Origin: Prevotella sp. UBA3776
Lineage (GTDB): Bacteria; Bacteroidota; Bacteroidia; Bacteroidales; Bacteroidaceae
Direction: 5' to 3'
Length of the DNA stretch: 64,000 bases
Assembly (NCBI GenBank): GCA_002369515.1
Contig: DFFM01000037.1
Location: 6,174-70,173, forward strand
A model generated the notes under the pieces. It did no database searches, had not been told where the DNA came from, and was given only the letters and a program-made list of their open reading frames with translations. Shown piece by piece: positions 1 to 7,534 of the stretch. A program made the translations under genes and the position numbers. Numbering within the stretch: the stretch's first letter is position 1; every line of letters starts with the position of its first letter.

Positions 1-10
1 TTGGTTGTTT

Positions 11-3000
11 TCAATTTCGTGCTTTGGTCAGGGTGACCACAATGCTGGTTCCGCCCTCGTGGCGCGGCACTGCCACAATGCCACATCCTCGCCGGGCGGT
101 CTGTTGGCTATGGTCGCGCACAATCTGTCGGCACAGCATGTAGGGCACGTTTTCCATCGTGGGCGCAAAGAGCCGCTGGCAGTCTGCGTCGTTCAGGCTC
201 ATGTTGGGCATGGTTACGGTCAGTTCGACGTAGTAGTCGCCCTTTTCGGCCACATCTACACGCAGTTTCTTCTCTCCCGACTGCTGCCGCAGAATGTCGA
301 ACAGCAGGCGCAACATGTCGCTGTCGCCCAACACGCTCAGCTGGTTGGGAGTCAGTTCGTCGCGTGGTGTGAACATGTCGGCCACGGCCACGGGCTTGCA
401 GTCGAACTTCACGTCATCGACCTGGCGCATGGCCTGTTCGCTCAACAGCGAATAGAGTTCCTTGTAGTAGGTGGCCAGTTCGCTGATGGCGTTCAGATTG
501 CGGTCGGAGCCGTCGATGAGTTGGCGGATGCGCGACGGATAGTACATGGTTTCGTGTTTCAGTGTGCTCAGGCAGTTGTCGAGCACACTGTTGCTGATGT
601 GCAGTTTCTCGTTCTCGAACTCCGCCCGTCGATATTCGTCCTCTGCCAGTTCCAGATTCACCAGGCGCGTGTTCTTCGTGACCACCGAGTCGGTGAGCGT
701 CTGTCGGATTTGCTCCACCACCTGCTGCAGTTGCACCGGATATTTCTCAGAAACCAGTGGTTTGATGCGTTCGAGTTTTTCTTCCGGTTCCGAGTCGGTC
801 AGCAGCACACCATTGATGCGCTGCACCCGGTCGAGACAGAATCTGTAGTAGAGTCGGTGGCGGTAATAGAGCATGTAGTAGGCCGGCAAGAGCAGCATGA
901 GCAGCAGTACGAGAATGGATATGGCCACCATTTTGTTGGTTTCTGACCGTTGCATCACACGGCAGTATTGGCCAAGACTGTTGTCGGCAGAGCATTCCTT
1001 GAACAGCTGGGTGTAAATTTTGTTGTTGTAGCGGTAGAGCGGCCAGTCGTGCAGAGCCAGTGCGGCCACGGCACTCTCGTTGCGGATGTCGAGAATGACT
1101 TGGTAGTTCACCTTCACGCTGTCGTGAAACCAGCGCACTTCGGGCAGCTCTACCGACATGTCGCCTCGGCGAAGCAGGGTGTCGGTGCCCCGTCGCACCT
1201 GTTGGCGGTAGGCTTGGTTCATGTACTTCCTGACGCTGTCGGCAAACTGCAAGGTGCGGCTGTAGGTTCCGTCGATGTTGCTGTAGTAGGCACTGTCGGC
1301 GTACTGCTCGGCCTTTTGCTGCAGTGTGCTGAGCGGCACGGTGGTCTGTGCCATTGTCGTTCCCCACGCGCCGCTTGCCAGCAGCCATCCGACAATCAAC
1401 TTGGCCAGTCCCTTGGGCAGCCTGAAATAGAATCGGCTGCCCTTGCCGGGCTCGCTCTCGGCGGCGATATGGCACACGCTGAATATCTGGCTCACCTTGC
1501 GATATTTCTCAATGATTCCCTTGCAGTTCATCAGACCGTAGCCGTGCGAGGGTTGCACCGAAGAAAGCTGGCCGGTGCCACTGTCAACAATCACCTGGTG
1601 CTTGAATACGTTGGCCAATTCGTCTTCATTCATGCCGCAGCCGGTGTCGCTGACGCTGATTTCCACATAGTTGGCGGCCTCGGTGGCGCTGACTTCCACA
1701 CGGCCACCGTCGGGGGTGTATTTGCGGGCGTTGTCGGCCATGGTGTTGATCATGAACAGGGTGAGTATGCGGTCGGCCTTCACCACGGCCTCTGTGGGTT
1801 TCACGTCGAGCGTGATGCCTTTCAGCTGGAATGACATGCGGCTTTTCTGTACTGTGTCGAACAACGCCTGTAGGGGAAAACTCTCGATGTTCAGGCTCAG
1901 CTGGCCTTGTCGCAGCTGAATCCACTGCGTCAGCACTTCGTTGTAGTCGTTGATTCGCTCAGTCAGTTCGGAGATGTATTCGTAGCGTTCGGCACGTTTC
2001 TCGTCGGGTTCGTGGCCGTCCTCCAGCTTGCGCACCTCGTGAATCATTCGGTCAATGAAGGGCATGATGCTGTTGACGAGGAATATCTTGGCGCGGTTTT
2101 CCAGGTTTCGTTTCTTGTTGGTGGCAATGTGTACGAGGCTGACGGCGCGGGCCTCGTTCACCTCTTCGCAGTGCTCGTTGATGGCTTCCAGCTCTTTGTC
2201 GTTCTGCATTTTCCACTCGTTGAGTGGCTGCAGCAGTTGCTCCATGGAGTGGCGCCGTTCGTTGCGTCGGCGCAGCCGGTCGAAGATGTAGAGCAGGATG
2301 GCCACCACGACAATGGTGAGCACCACGGCCAGAATCATCAGGTTGAGTTGTCTCGACGAGCGGTCCAGCTGGTCGGCGCGCGCCTCTAGGAGTCGGTCCT
2401 GCCGAGTGAGCTCCTGCATGTCGAGATAGAGATTTCGGTTGTAGTCGCTGTTAGGTTTGTCGTCGATGGCCGCATAGGCCACGCTCAGCTGCTCGCGTAT
2501 GCTGGCCACTAGGTCGGGAGCCTGTTCGATGGCCGGATTCTTCTCAAGTGCGTTTCTGAGGCAGATGAGTGCCGAGTTGTAGTCGTTGATGGCCATGAAG
2601 CACGAGGCGAGCGTTCGGTAGGCGCCGGCCGTCTGATAAACATCGCCGAACTTCTCGAAAATGTCGAGCGACTTCTGTGCCAGATAGCCCGCCAGGAGCG
2701 AATCGGGCATGTTGTCGGGGTTGATGAACTTCATGGCCGGCAGATTGTCGGCAATGAGTCGGTTGCGCTGCTGCTGAACAATGAGGTGCTCGCTGATGGC
2801 CTGCAGCGAATTGGCCACCCAAAACGGGCTGTTGGACTGGCTGGCCAGCATGTAGCATCTGAGCAGATAGTTAAATTCGGTTTGGCTGTTTTCTTCTTGT
2901 GTGCCTTTGGTCACGATGCCTCCTGCTCCCACGTTGTAGAGGTAGGCCAACAGCTGGGTGGTGTCGCTGTCCAGCTCGTCGGTACTGAAGTTCATGAGGG

Positions 3001-3646
3001 CGTCGATGCTCTGTTGTTCGAGCCCCACGTAGTAATAGTAGGTGGAAAGCACGATGCCATATTCGCTTTTGGCGTAGAGCAGCCGTCTGTTCTCATGTTC
3101 GGAGAGCATGGAGCGTTCTTCTTCGATGCGCCGTTGGCGCGAACGCACTTTCTCGCGCTGCTCGTAGAACTCTTTGTTCTTGGACCGCCGCTGGCAGAGT
3201 CGCATCTGCTGCACACCGGCCACGTAGAGTTCTATCTGGTTGTCGGTGATTTGCTCTATCTGGCTCAGAATGCTGTCGGCCTTGTCATACTCCATGCGCA
3301 TGATGTGGACAAAGGCCATGTTGTTCATAGCTTCGGCTTTGCCGGCAGCATAGTCGGCCGACTGTTGGAAAGCCTTTTCGGAATAAACGAGCGTAGAGTC
3401 AAGACTCTGGTAATGAAAACTATAGGCGATGTCGTTCAACTTATCGACCATCGGCTGCTCGGCCTTCGTGCAGGCACAGAAAACCGCCGCCGAGAGTGCC
3501 AGCCAAACCACCAAAGACAAACTGCGTCCAGCGGACGCTAAGGATGAAATACAAAAACCGGAACAACGATGAAACGAAAGAATGAGCACCCCTTTCAACT
3601 GTAGAAAGGCTTCACACACACGGAGTGAATGGGCAGTGTTTCTCAT
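11..3646 (-). CDS. Tandem histidine-kinase-like sensor (DUF5112/DUF5113 type)
   Basis: Probable membrane signalling protein of about 1,200 residues. A hydrophobic, possibly lipoprotein signal lies near residues 45-60, followed by a TPR-like helical region, a membrane helix near 435-458, a coiled coil and a recognisable HATPase domain near 630-720 with an N-box (NTMADNARKYTPDGG) and a G1 box (DTGCGM). A second half follows: an internal hydrophobic stretch near 725, a membrane segment near 915, a His-box-like KHETMYYPSRI and a degenerate ATPase region. The order matches Bacteroidales DUF5112 plus DUF5113 proteins, as far as I recall that family. No receiver domain is seen. The start is uncertain: the ATG at 3646 leaves about 45 odd residues before the signal and sits inside a 32-bp inverted repeat, so a TTG near residue 43 is possible. 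It follows eda on the same strand by about 75 nt. Confidence 0.75.
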   Translation of the reverse strand: MRNTAHSLRVCEAFLQLKGVLILSFHRCSGFCISSLASAGRSLSLVVWLALSAAVFCACTKAEQPMVDKLNDIAYSFHYQSLDSTLVYSEKAFQQSADYAAGKAEAMNNMAFVHIMRMEYDKADSILSQIEQITDNQIELYVAGVQQMRLCQRRSKNKEFYEQREKVRSRQRRIEEERSMLSEHENRRLLYAKSEYGIVLSTYYYYVGLEQQSIDALMNFSTDELDSDTTQLLAYLYNVGAGGIVTKGTQEENSQTEFNYLLRCYMLASQSNSPFWVANSLQAISEHLIVQQQRNRLIADNLPAMKFINPDNMPDSLLAGYLAQKSLDIFEKFGDVYQTAGAYRTLASCFMAINDYNSALICLRNALEKNPAIEQAPDLVASIREQLSVAYAAIDDKPNSDYNRNLYLDMQELTRQDRLLEARADQLDRSSRQLNLMILAVVLTIVVVAILLYIFDRLRRRNERRHSMEQLLQPLNEWKMQNDKELEAINEHCEEVNEARAVSLVHIATNKKRNLENRAKIFLVNSIMPFIDRMIHEVRKLEDGHEPDEKRAERYEYISELTERINDYNEVLTQWIQLRQGQLSLNIESFPLQALFDTVQKSRMSFQLKGITLDVKPTEAVVKADRILTLFMINTMADNARKYTPDGGRVEVSATEAANYVEISVSDTGCGMNEDELANVFKHQVIVDSGTGQLSSVQPSHGYGLMNCKGIIEKYRKVSQIFSVCHIAAESEPGKGSRFYFRLPKGLAKLIVGWLLASGAWGTTMAQTTVPLSTLQQKAEQYADSAYYSNIDGTYSRTLQFADSVRKYMNQAYRQQVRRGTDTLLRRGDMSVELPEVRWFHDSVKVNYQVILDIRNESAVAALALHDWPLYRYNNKIYTQLFKECSADNSLGQYCRVMQRSETNKMVAISILVLLLMLLLPAYYMLYYRHRLYYRFCLDRVQRINGVLLTDSEPEEKLERIKPLVSEKYPVQLQQVVEQIRQTLTDSVVTKNTRLVNLELAEDEYRRAEFENEKLHISNSVLDNCLSTLKHETMYYPSRIRQLIDGSDRNLNAISELATYYKELYSLLSEQAMRQVDDVKFDCKPVAVADMFTPRDELTPNQLSVLGDSDMLRLLFDILRQQSGEKKLRVDVAEKGDYYVELTVTMPNMSLNDADCQRLFAPTMENVPYMLCRQIVRDHSQQTARRGCGIVAVPRHEGGTSIVVTLTKARN

Positions 3647-3673
3647 TCTTTCGTTTTTTCATTGTTCCGGTTT
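3555..3673. repeat. 32-bp imperfect inverted repeat around 55 bp
   Basis: Arm 3555-3586 and arm 3642-3673 are inverted copies: 12 identical bases (AAACCGGAACAA), 5 different bases, then 15 identical bases (AAACGAAAGAATGAG). They enclose 55 bp that contain the first codons of the sensor-kinase reading frame. A second small hairpin, GCGTCC-agc-GGACGC, lies at 3524-3538. In RNA of the minus strand the repeat would form a long hairpin followed by a short U run. Confidence 0.8.
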
Positions 3674-3719
3674 GCGCTGCCCGTTGATGGCAGCGTGTTG
3701 AGTTTTATTCAGTCAGCGT

Positions 3720-4388
3720 TCAGGCGCGCGCCTTTGCCACATAGCCAAGTGCTTCCTTGCACTTGTCGGTGACGTACTGCCAGTCGCCGGCAGCCACTTT
3801 GTCCTTGGGGAACAGCTTCGAGCCCATGCCAACGCAATAGACACCAGCCTTGAACCAAGCCTTCAGGTTGTCCTCCTCGGGAGCAACGCCGCCAGTGACC
3901 ATGATCTTCGACCAGGGCATAGGAGCCTTGAGGCCTTTCACCATGTTGGGGCCATAAACGTCGCCGGGGAACAGTTTGGTGAGGTCGCAGCCCAGCTCCT
4001 GTGCCTTGCCGATTTCAGAAACCGTGCCGCAGCCGGGGCAATAGGGCACCAGACGGCGGTTGCACACGGGAGCAATGTCGGGATTGAACAGCGGGCCCAC
4101 TACGAAGCAGGCACCCAACTGAATATACATGGCAGCCGTGGGGGCATCGACCACCGAGCCAATGCCCAGCGCCAGTTCGGGGCACTCCTTGTCGGCCCAC
4201 TTCACCAGTTCGCCGAACACCTCCTGGGCGAAGTCGCCGCGGTTGGTAAACTCGAATGCACGAACGCCGCCCTCGTAGCAGGCTTTCACCACGTTCTTGC
4301 ACACTTCCATATCTTTGTTGTAGAAAACGGGCACCATGCCGGTGTCGCCGATTTTCTGCATGACAGCTAATTTATCGAATTTTGCCAT
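3720..4388 (-). CDS. eda: KDPG / 4-hydroxy-2-oxoglutarate aldolase
   Basis: Cytoplasmic class I aldolase that splits 2-keto-3-deoxy-6-phosphogluconate into pyruvate and glyceraldehyde 3-phosphate, the last step of hexuronate breakdown. The 222-residue chain has the usual family length. Visible motifs are the catalytic Glu in FEFTNRG, the Schiff-base Lys in [11 protein letters not shown] and the phosphate-binding end [11 protein letters not shown]. It is last in the minus-strand series kdgK - four-helix bundle - eda, so phosphorylation of KDG and cleavage of KDPG are encoded together. The start ATG at 4388 lies only 12 nt from a pair of 15-bp AT-rich direct repeats that appear to belong to the inserted neighbour. 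Confidence 0.95.
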   Translation of the reverse strand: MAKFDKLAVMQKIGDTGMVPVFYNKDMEVCKNVVKACYEGGVRAFEFTNRGDFAQEVFGELVKWADKECPELALGIGSVVDAPTAAMYIQLGACFVVGPLFNPDIAPVCNRRLVPYCPGCGTVSEIGKAQELGCDLTKLFPGDVYGPNMVKGLKAPMPWSKIMVTGGVAPEEDNLKAWFKAGVYCVGMGSKLFPKDKVAAGDWQYVTDKCKEALGYVAKARA

Positions 4389-4399
4389 GGATTAATTAT

Positions 4400-4429
4400 A
4401 CTATTTTACAATTTACTATTTTACAATTT
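4400..4429. repeat. Two tandem 15-bp AT-rich repeats
   Basis: ACTATTTTACAATTT occurs twice without a gap (4400-4414, 4415-4429). Its reverse complement, with one mismatch, occurs at 4848-4862 on the other side of the four-helix-bundle gene, so the gene is flanked by short inverted repeats. Confidence 0.8.
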
Positions 4430-4464
4430 TAATTTGTACAGACATCATTTTTCGACTTCTTTCA

Positions 4465-4827
4465 CTATCGATTGGACAGATGATTACGAGTTGAGATGAT
4501 CGACCTGACGATGATACGGAGTAACTCAATACATTCATTGTGCAAAGGCTCAACCCTTGATGCAGGAAGCATCTCAGTTTCCATGATGATGGAAAGCCAG
4601 TGTTCCGTCTCATCCAACTCTTCTTCTACCATCTTCAATTTATTGAGAAAATCTTTCTCTGATTTCCCTATACACGCAGCGCGATAATTCGCTGCTGGTG
4701 ATGTTCCAGAACGTACAACCTGCGATGCAATTGCCCGTCCCGAAATTGTATTGGGCATAGAATCAACCAACCTTATGATGCGAACTGTAAAGTTCTTAAA
4801 CCTCTCTTTTAGTTCCAGTTCTGTCAT
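4465..4827 (-). CDS. Four helix bundle protein (23S rRNA IVP family)
   Basis: Small 120-residue all-helical protein of the TIGR02436 / S23-like family. The start (ELKERFKNFTVRIIRLV) and the signature VRSGTSPAANYRAA are typical, as are the acidic EEELDETEHWLSI helix and the C-terminal helix with EPLHNECIELLRII. The family is often encoded inside 23S rRNA intervening sequences or as solitary genes; related proteins include the Avd accessory proteins of diversity-generating retroelements. The cellular role of solitary copies is unknown. It sits between kdgK and eda, which otherwise form a catabolic pair, and has AT-rich flanks with inverted copies of a 15-mer. This suggests late insertion into an older operon. 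No reverse transcriptase is nearby. Confidence 0.9.
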   Translation of the reverse strand: MTELELKERFKNFTVRIIRLVDSMPNTISGRAIASQVVRSGTSPAANYRAACIGKSEKDFLNKLKMVEEELDETEHWLSIIMETEMLPASRVEPLHNECIELLRIIVRSIISTRNHLSNR

Positions 4828-4847
4828 TTAGCTGGTAATAAATTGTC

Positions 4848-4862
4848 AAATTGTGAAATAGT
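4848..4862. repeat. Inverted copy of the 15-bp flanking repeat
   Basis: AAATTGTGAAATAGT is the reverse complement of the 4400-4429 units with one mismatch. It is followed by a partial repeat, GAAATAGT. With 4400-4429 it brackets the four-helix-bundle gene. Confidence 0.75.
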
Positions 4863-4879
4863 GAAATAGTCAAATAAAA

Positions 4880-5902
4880 CTAACGCTGTACGCGTCCGCT
4901 GGCGTTGCCACCTGCGAGGCTCTCCACCTCGTCAACACTCACCAGGTTGAAGTCGCCGTTGATGGTGTGCTTCAGCGCACTGGCTGCCACTGCAAACTCC
5001 AGGGCTTCGCCTTGGGTCGGCTTAGTGAGCAGTCCATGAATGAGTCCGCCCGAGAACGAGTCGCCACCGCCCACGCGGTCGATGATGGGGTTGATTTCGT
5101 AGCGTTTGCTCTGATAGAACTCCTTGCCGTCGAAGATGAGGGCTTTCCAACCGTTGAACGTGGCCGAGAAACTTTCGCGGAGCGTAGAAACGACATACTT
5201 GAATCCAAATTCTTCCTTCATTTGGCGGAAGATGCCCTCGTATCCGGCAGCGTCGGTTTTGCCTCCCTCAACGTCGGCGTCGGGCTTGAATCCGAGACAA
5301 AGTTCTGCGTCCTCCTCGTTGCCGATGCACACATCCACATACTTCATCAGGGGGCGCATGATGCTGATGGCCTTCTCGGAAGTCCACAGCTTCTTGCGGA
5401 AGTTCAGGTCAACGCTCACACAAACGCCGTGGCGCTTGGCAGCTTCGCAGGCCAGGCGGGTCAGTTCGGCGGCCTTGTCGCTGATGGCGGGGGTGATGCC
5501 GCTCCAGTGGAACCATGCAGCTCCCTCCATGATGGCGTCGAAGTCGAAATCCGAGGGGTCGGCTTCAGCAATGGCGCTGTGGGCACGGTCGTAGATGACC
5601 TTCGAGGGACGCATCGAAGCGCCCGTCTCGGCATAGTAGAGTCCCACGCGGTCGCCGCCGCGGGCGATGAAGTCGGTGTTCACTCCGTAGCGACGCAGTG
5701 CGTTGACGGCTATTTGTCCTATCTCGTGCTTGGGCAGCTTTGAGACGAAATAAGCCTCGTGGCCATAGTTGGCCACACTGACGGCTACATTGGCCTCACC
5801 ACCGCCGGGGATGATGCGGAATGACTCACTCTGGATAAAACGGTCGTTGCCCTGGGGCGACAGGCGCAGCATAATCTCGCCTAATGTTACAATCTTTGCC
5901 AT
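4880..5902 (-). CDS. kdgK: 2-keto-3-deoxygluconate kinase (PfkB family)
   Basis: Sugar kinase of 340 residues that probably phosphorylates 2-keto-3-deoxygluconate to KDPG in the cytoplasm. PfkB features are the N-terminal GEIMLRLSP and GGGEANVAVSVANYG (substrate-binding glycines) and the C-terminal catalytic motif DRVGGGDSFSGGLIHG, whose Asp is the catalytic base. Substrate assignment rests on the eda gene in the same series and on the divergent uxaA and LacI-type regulator. A related kinase for another ketodeoxy acid cannot be excluded by sequence alone. A TATTTTTG -7 element lies about 67 nt upstream of the ATG, and a palindromic operator candidate is further upstream in the divergent gap. 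Confidence 0.9.
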   Translation of the reverse strand: MAKIVTLGEIMLRLSPQGNDRFIQSESFRIIPGGGEANVAVSVANYGHEAYFVSKLPKHEIGQIAVNALRRYGVNTDFIARGGDRVGLYYAETGASMRPSKVIYDRAHSAIAEADPSDFDFDAIMEGAAWFHWSGITPAISDKAAELTRLACEAAKRHGVCVSVDLNFRKKLWTSEKAISIMRPLMKYVDVCIGNEEDAELCLGFKPDADVEGGKTDAAGYEGIFRQMKEEFGFKYVVSTLRESFSATFNGWKALIFDGKEFYQSKRYEINPIIDRVGGGDSFSGGLIHGLLTKPTQGEALEFAVAASALKHTINGDFNLVSVDEVESLAGGNASGRVQR

Positions 5903-5968
5903 TGTCGTTTCGTTTTTTAAATTTGAATGTTTAAAGATTAATTTTGTTTGTTTTTCTGTTTACGAGCA

Positions 5969-5976
5969 CAAAAATA
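5969..5976 (-). promoter_or_regulatory. -7 promoter element for kdgK
   Basis: On the minus strand the bases read TATTTTTG, an exact TAnnTTTG match. No clear -33 TTTG is present at the expected distance, which fits a promoter needing activation or a weak one. Confidence 0.55.
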
Positions 5977-6039
5977 GCACTATTTTCGCGAATTAGGAAA
6001 TAAAACGGGGAAAAAATGCAGTTTTTGGAAAATTTTAAC

Positions 6040-6079
6040 TGTGTACGTACACACAATTCATTTTTTATTGCTATTTTTG
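6040..6079 (+). promoter_or_regulatory. Operator palindrome and promoter of the LacI-type gene
   Basis: TGTGTACGTACACA at 6040-6053 is a perfect 14-bp palindrome with a central CG, typical of LacI-family operators. A TATTTTTG -7 element follows at 6072-6079. The palindrome is centred about 37 nt before the inferred transcription start and would cover the -33 region. It lies between divergent kdgK and regulator genes and could control both. Confidence 0.65.
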
Positions 6080-6164
6080 CACCAAACAATGGCGGCAATC
6101 TCCACGTCGGAACCAGCAATTGACGACACCGCGAATGGCTGCCAAACACAGAGAGACGACCATC

Positions 6165-7226
6165 ATGACAGAGAAAATCAGAATCAAGGACATAGCCGAA
6201 CGTTCAGGGGTTTCGGTGGGTACGGTGGACCGTGTGCTGCACAACCGTCCCAACGTGTCGAAGTCGGCGCGCGAGAAGGTGGAGAAGGTGCTCAAGGAAA
6301 TCAACTACCAGCCCAACATGTATGCCAGCGCACTGGCCTACAACAAGTCGTACACCTTTTATATAATAATGCCCAAGCACGCTTCCGAGGCCTACTGGGA
6401 GGAAATAGAGCAGGGAGCGCTGAAAGCCTGCGAGACACGGCGCGACTTCCACATCGACGTGCGCATCATGTACTACAAAAGGTTCGAGACCGAAACCTTC
6501 ACCGCCACCTACGAGGAGTGCCTGGCCCAGAATCCCGCTGGTGTCATCGTGGTGCCCTCTGAGCTGGAGGTGACACGCCAGTTTACCAACCAACTGCACG
6601 AACGCAACATCCCCTTCATTCTGCTCGACAGCTACATGCCCGACCTGCGGCCCCTGTCGTTCTACGGCCAGGACTCGTTCTCAAGCGGATATTTCGCTGC
6701 CAAGATGCTCATGCTCATTGCCAAGGATGAAAAGGAAATCATGCTCATGAAGCAAATGAAAAACGGCAAGGTGGCCAGCAAGCAGCAGGACAACCGCGAA
6801 GTGGGTTTCCGCCACTACATGCACGACCACTTCCCCCGCGTAACGATCAACGAGGTCGATTTGCCCCTTGACAGCAACAAGAAGGAGTACGACCGAATTC
6901 TGCAACAATACTTCGACCACCACCCCGACACCCACCACTGCATAACGCTCAACTCGAAGGCCCACCTCGTGGGCGAATTTCTGCTGCGCTCCAACCGCCG
7001 CAACGTGCAGATCATGGGCTACGACATGGTGGCCAAGAACGCCAAGTGCCTGCGCGAGGGCAGCATATCGTTCCTCATCGCCCAGCATGCCTTCATGCAG
7101 GGCTACGAATGTGTGGACACGCTCTTCCAGGCCATCGTGCTGCGCAAGAAGGTGAACCCCGTCAACTACATGCCCATTGAGCTGCTCAGCAAGGAGAACG
7201 TGGATTTCTACCGCCGCTACTCCTGA
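6165..7226 (+). CDS. LacI-family transcriptional regulator
   Basis: DNA-binding regulator of 353 residues from the ATG at 6165. Residues 3-50 form the LacI helix-turn-helix (IRIKDIAERSGVSVGTVDRVL) and hinge (NYQPNMYASALAY). The rest is a periplasmic-binding-protein-like effector domain of the LacI/RbsR type. An in-frame TTG at 6120 and an ATG at 6135 exist upstream, but the HTH begins normally from 6165. It is divergent to kdgK-eda and followed by uxaA, so it is probably the uronate pathway regulator sensing a pathway intermediate such as KDG or KDPG; that ligand is inference. The palindrome at 6040-6053 is its likely operator, allowing self-regulation. Confidence 0.9.
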   Translation: MTEKIRIKDIAERSGVSVGTVDRVLHNRPNVSKSAREKVEKVLKEINYQPNMYASALAYNKSYTFYIIMPKHASEAYWEEIEQGALKACETRRDFHIDVRIMYYKRFETETFTATYEECLAQNPAGVIVVPSELEVTRQFTNQLHERNIPFILLDSYMPDLRPLSFYGQDSFSSGYFAAKMLMLIAKDEKEIMLMKQMKNGKVASKQQDNREVGFRHYMHDHFPRVTINEVDLPLDSNKKEYDRILQQYFDHHPDTHHCITLNSKAHLVGEFLLRSNRRNVQIMGYDMVAKNAKCLREGSISFLIAQHAFMQGYECVDTLFQAIVLRKKVNPVNYMPIELLSKENVDFYRRYS

Positions 7227-7281
7227 CGCCGCTCTTTTCAGGCGTCGAAGATGCGGAATTGTCTGCCGACAATATTTTTTC

Positions 7282-7440
7282 ATCTCCCGACAATAAAAAA
7301 ATATCTCCCGACAATAAAAAAATATCTCCCGACGATAATTTCACCTCTCACGGCAGCAGAAAAACAACTCACGACGATACGTTCAAATTCTCTAGAAAAT
7401 TTCAGCGCATCTCCCGACGTTGTTTTCACCGTCCGAAGCA
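7282..7440. repeat. 21-bp-periodic intergenic repeat, copy 1
   Basis: Most of the 308-nt gap between the regulator and uxaA is a tract with a 21-bp period. Units begin at 7282, 7303, 7324, 7345, 7366 and 7387. The first two are identical (ATCTCCCGACAAT followed by an A run). The last ones hold the shared core CGACGATACGTTCAAATTC and TCTAGAAAATTT, and ATCTCCCGACG returns at 7409. The same core occurs near 38991 and 51190. No TAnnTTTG element was seen, so uxaA has no obvious promoter of its own here. Confidence 0.85.
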
Positions 7441-7534
7441 ACAGAAAATCCAGCCCCGAGAAGAGCGCGCCCGCCCGCAATGGCAGAAAGACTATTCCAA
7501 GAAAACAAACAAATATCACAAAAGACAAAACACT

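Noticed and set aside
3587..3641. Promoter inside the 3555-3673 inverted repeat
   Set aside because: No TAnnTTTG element in either orientation of the 55-bp centre.
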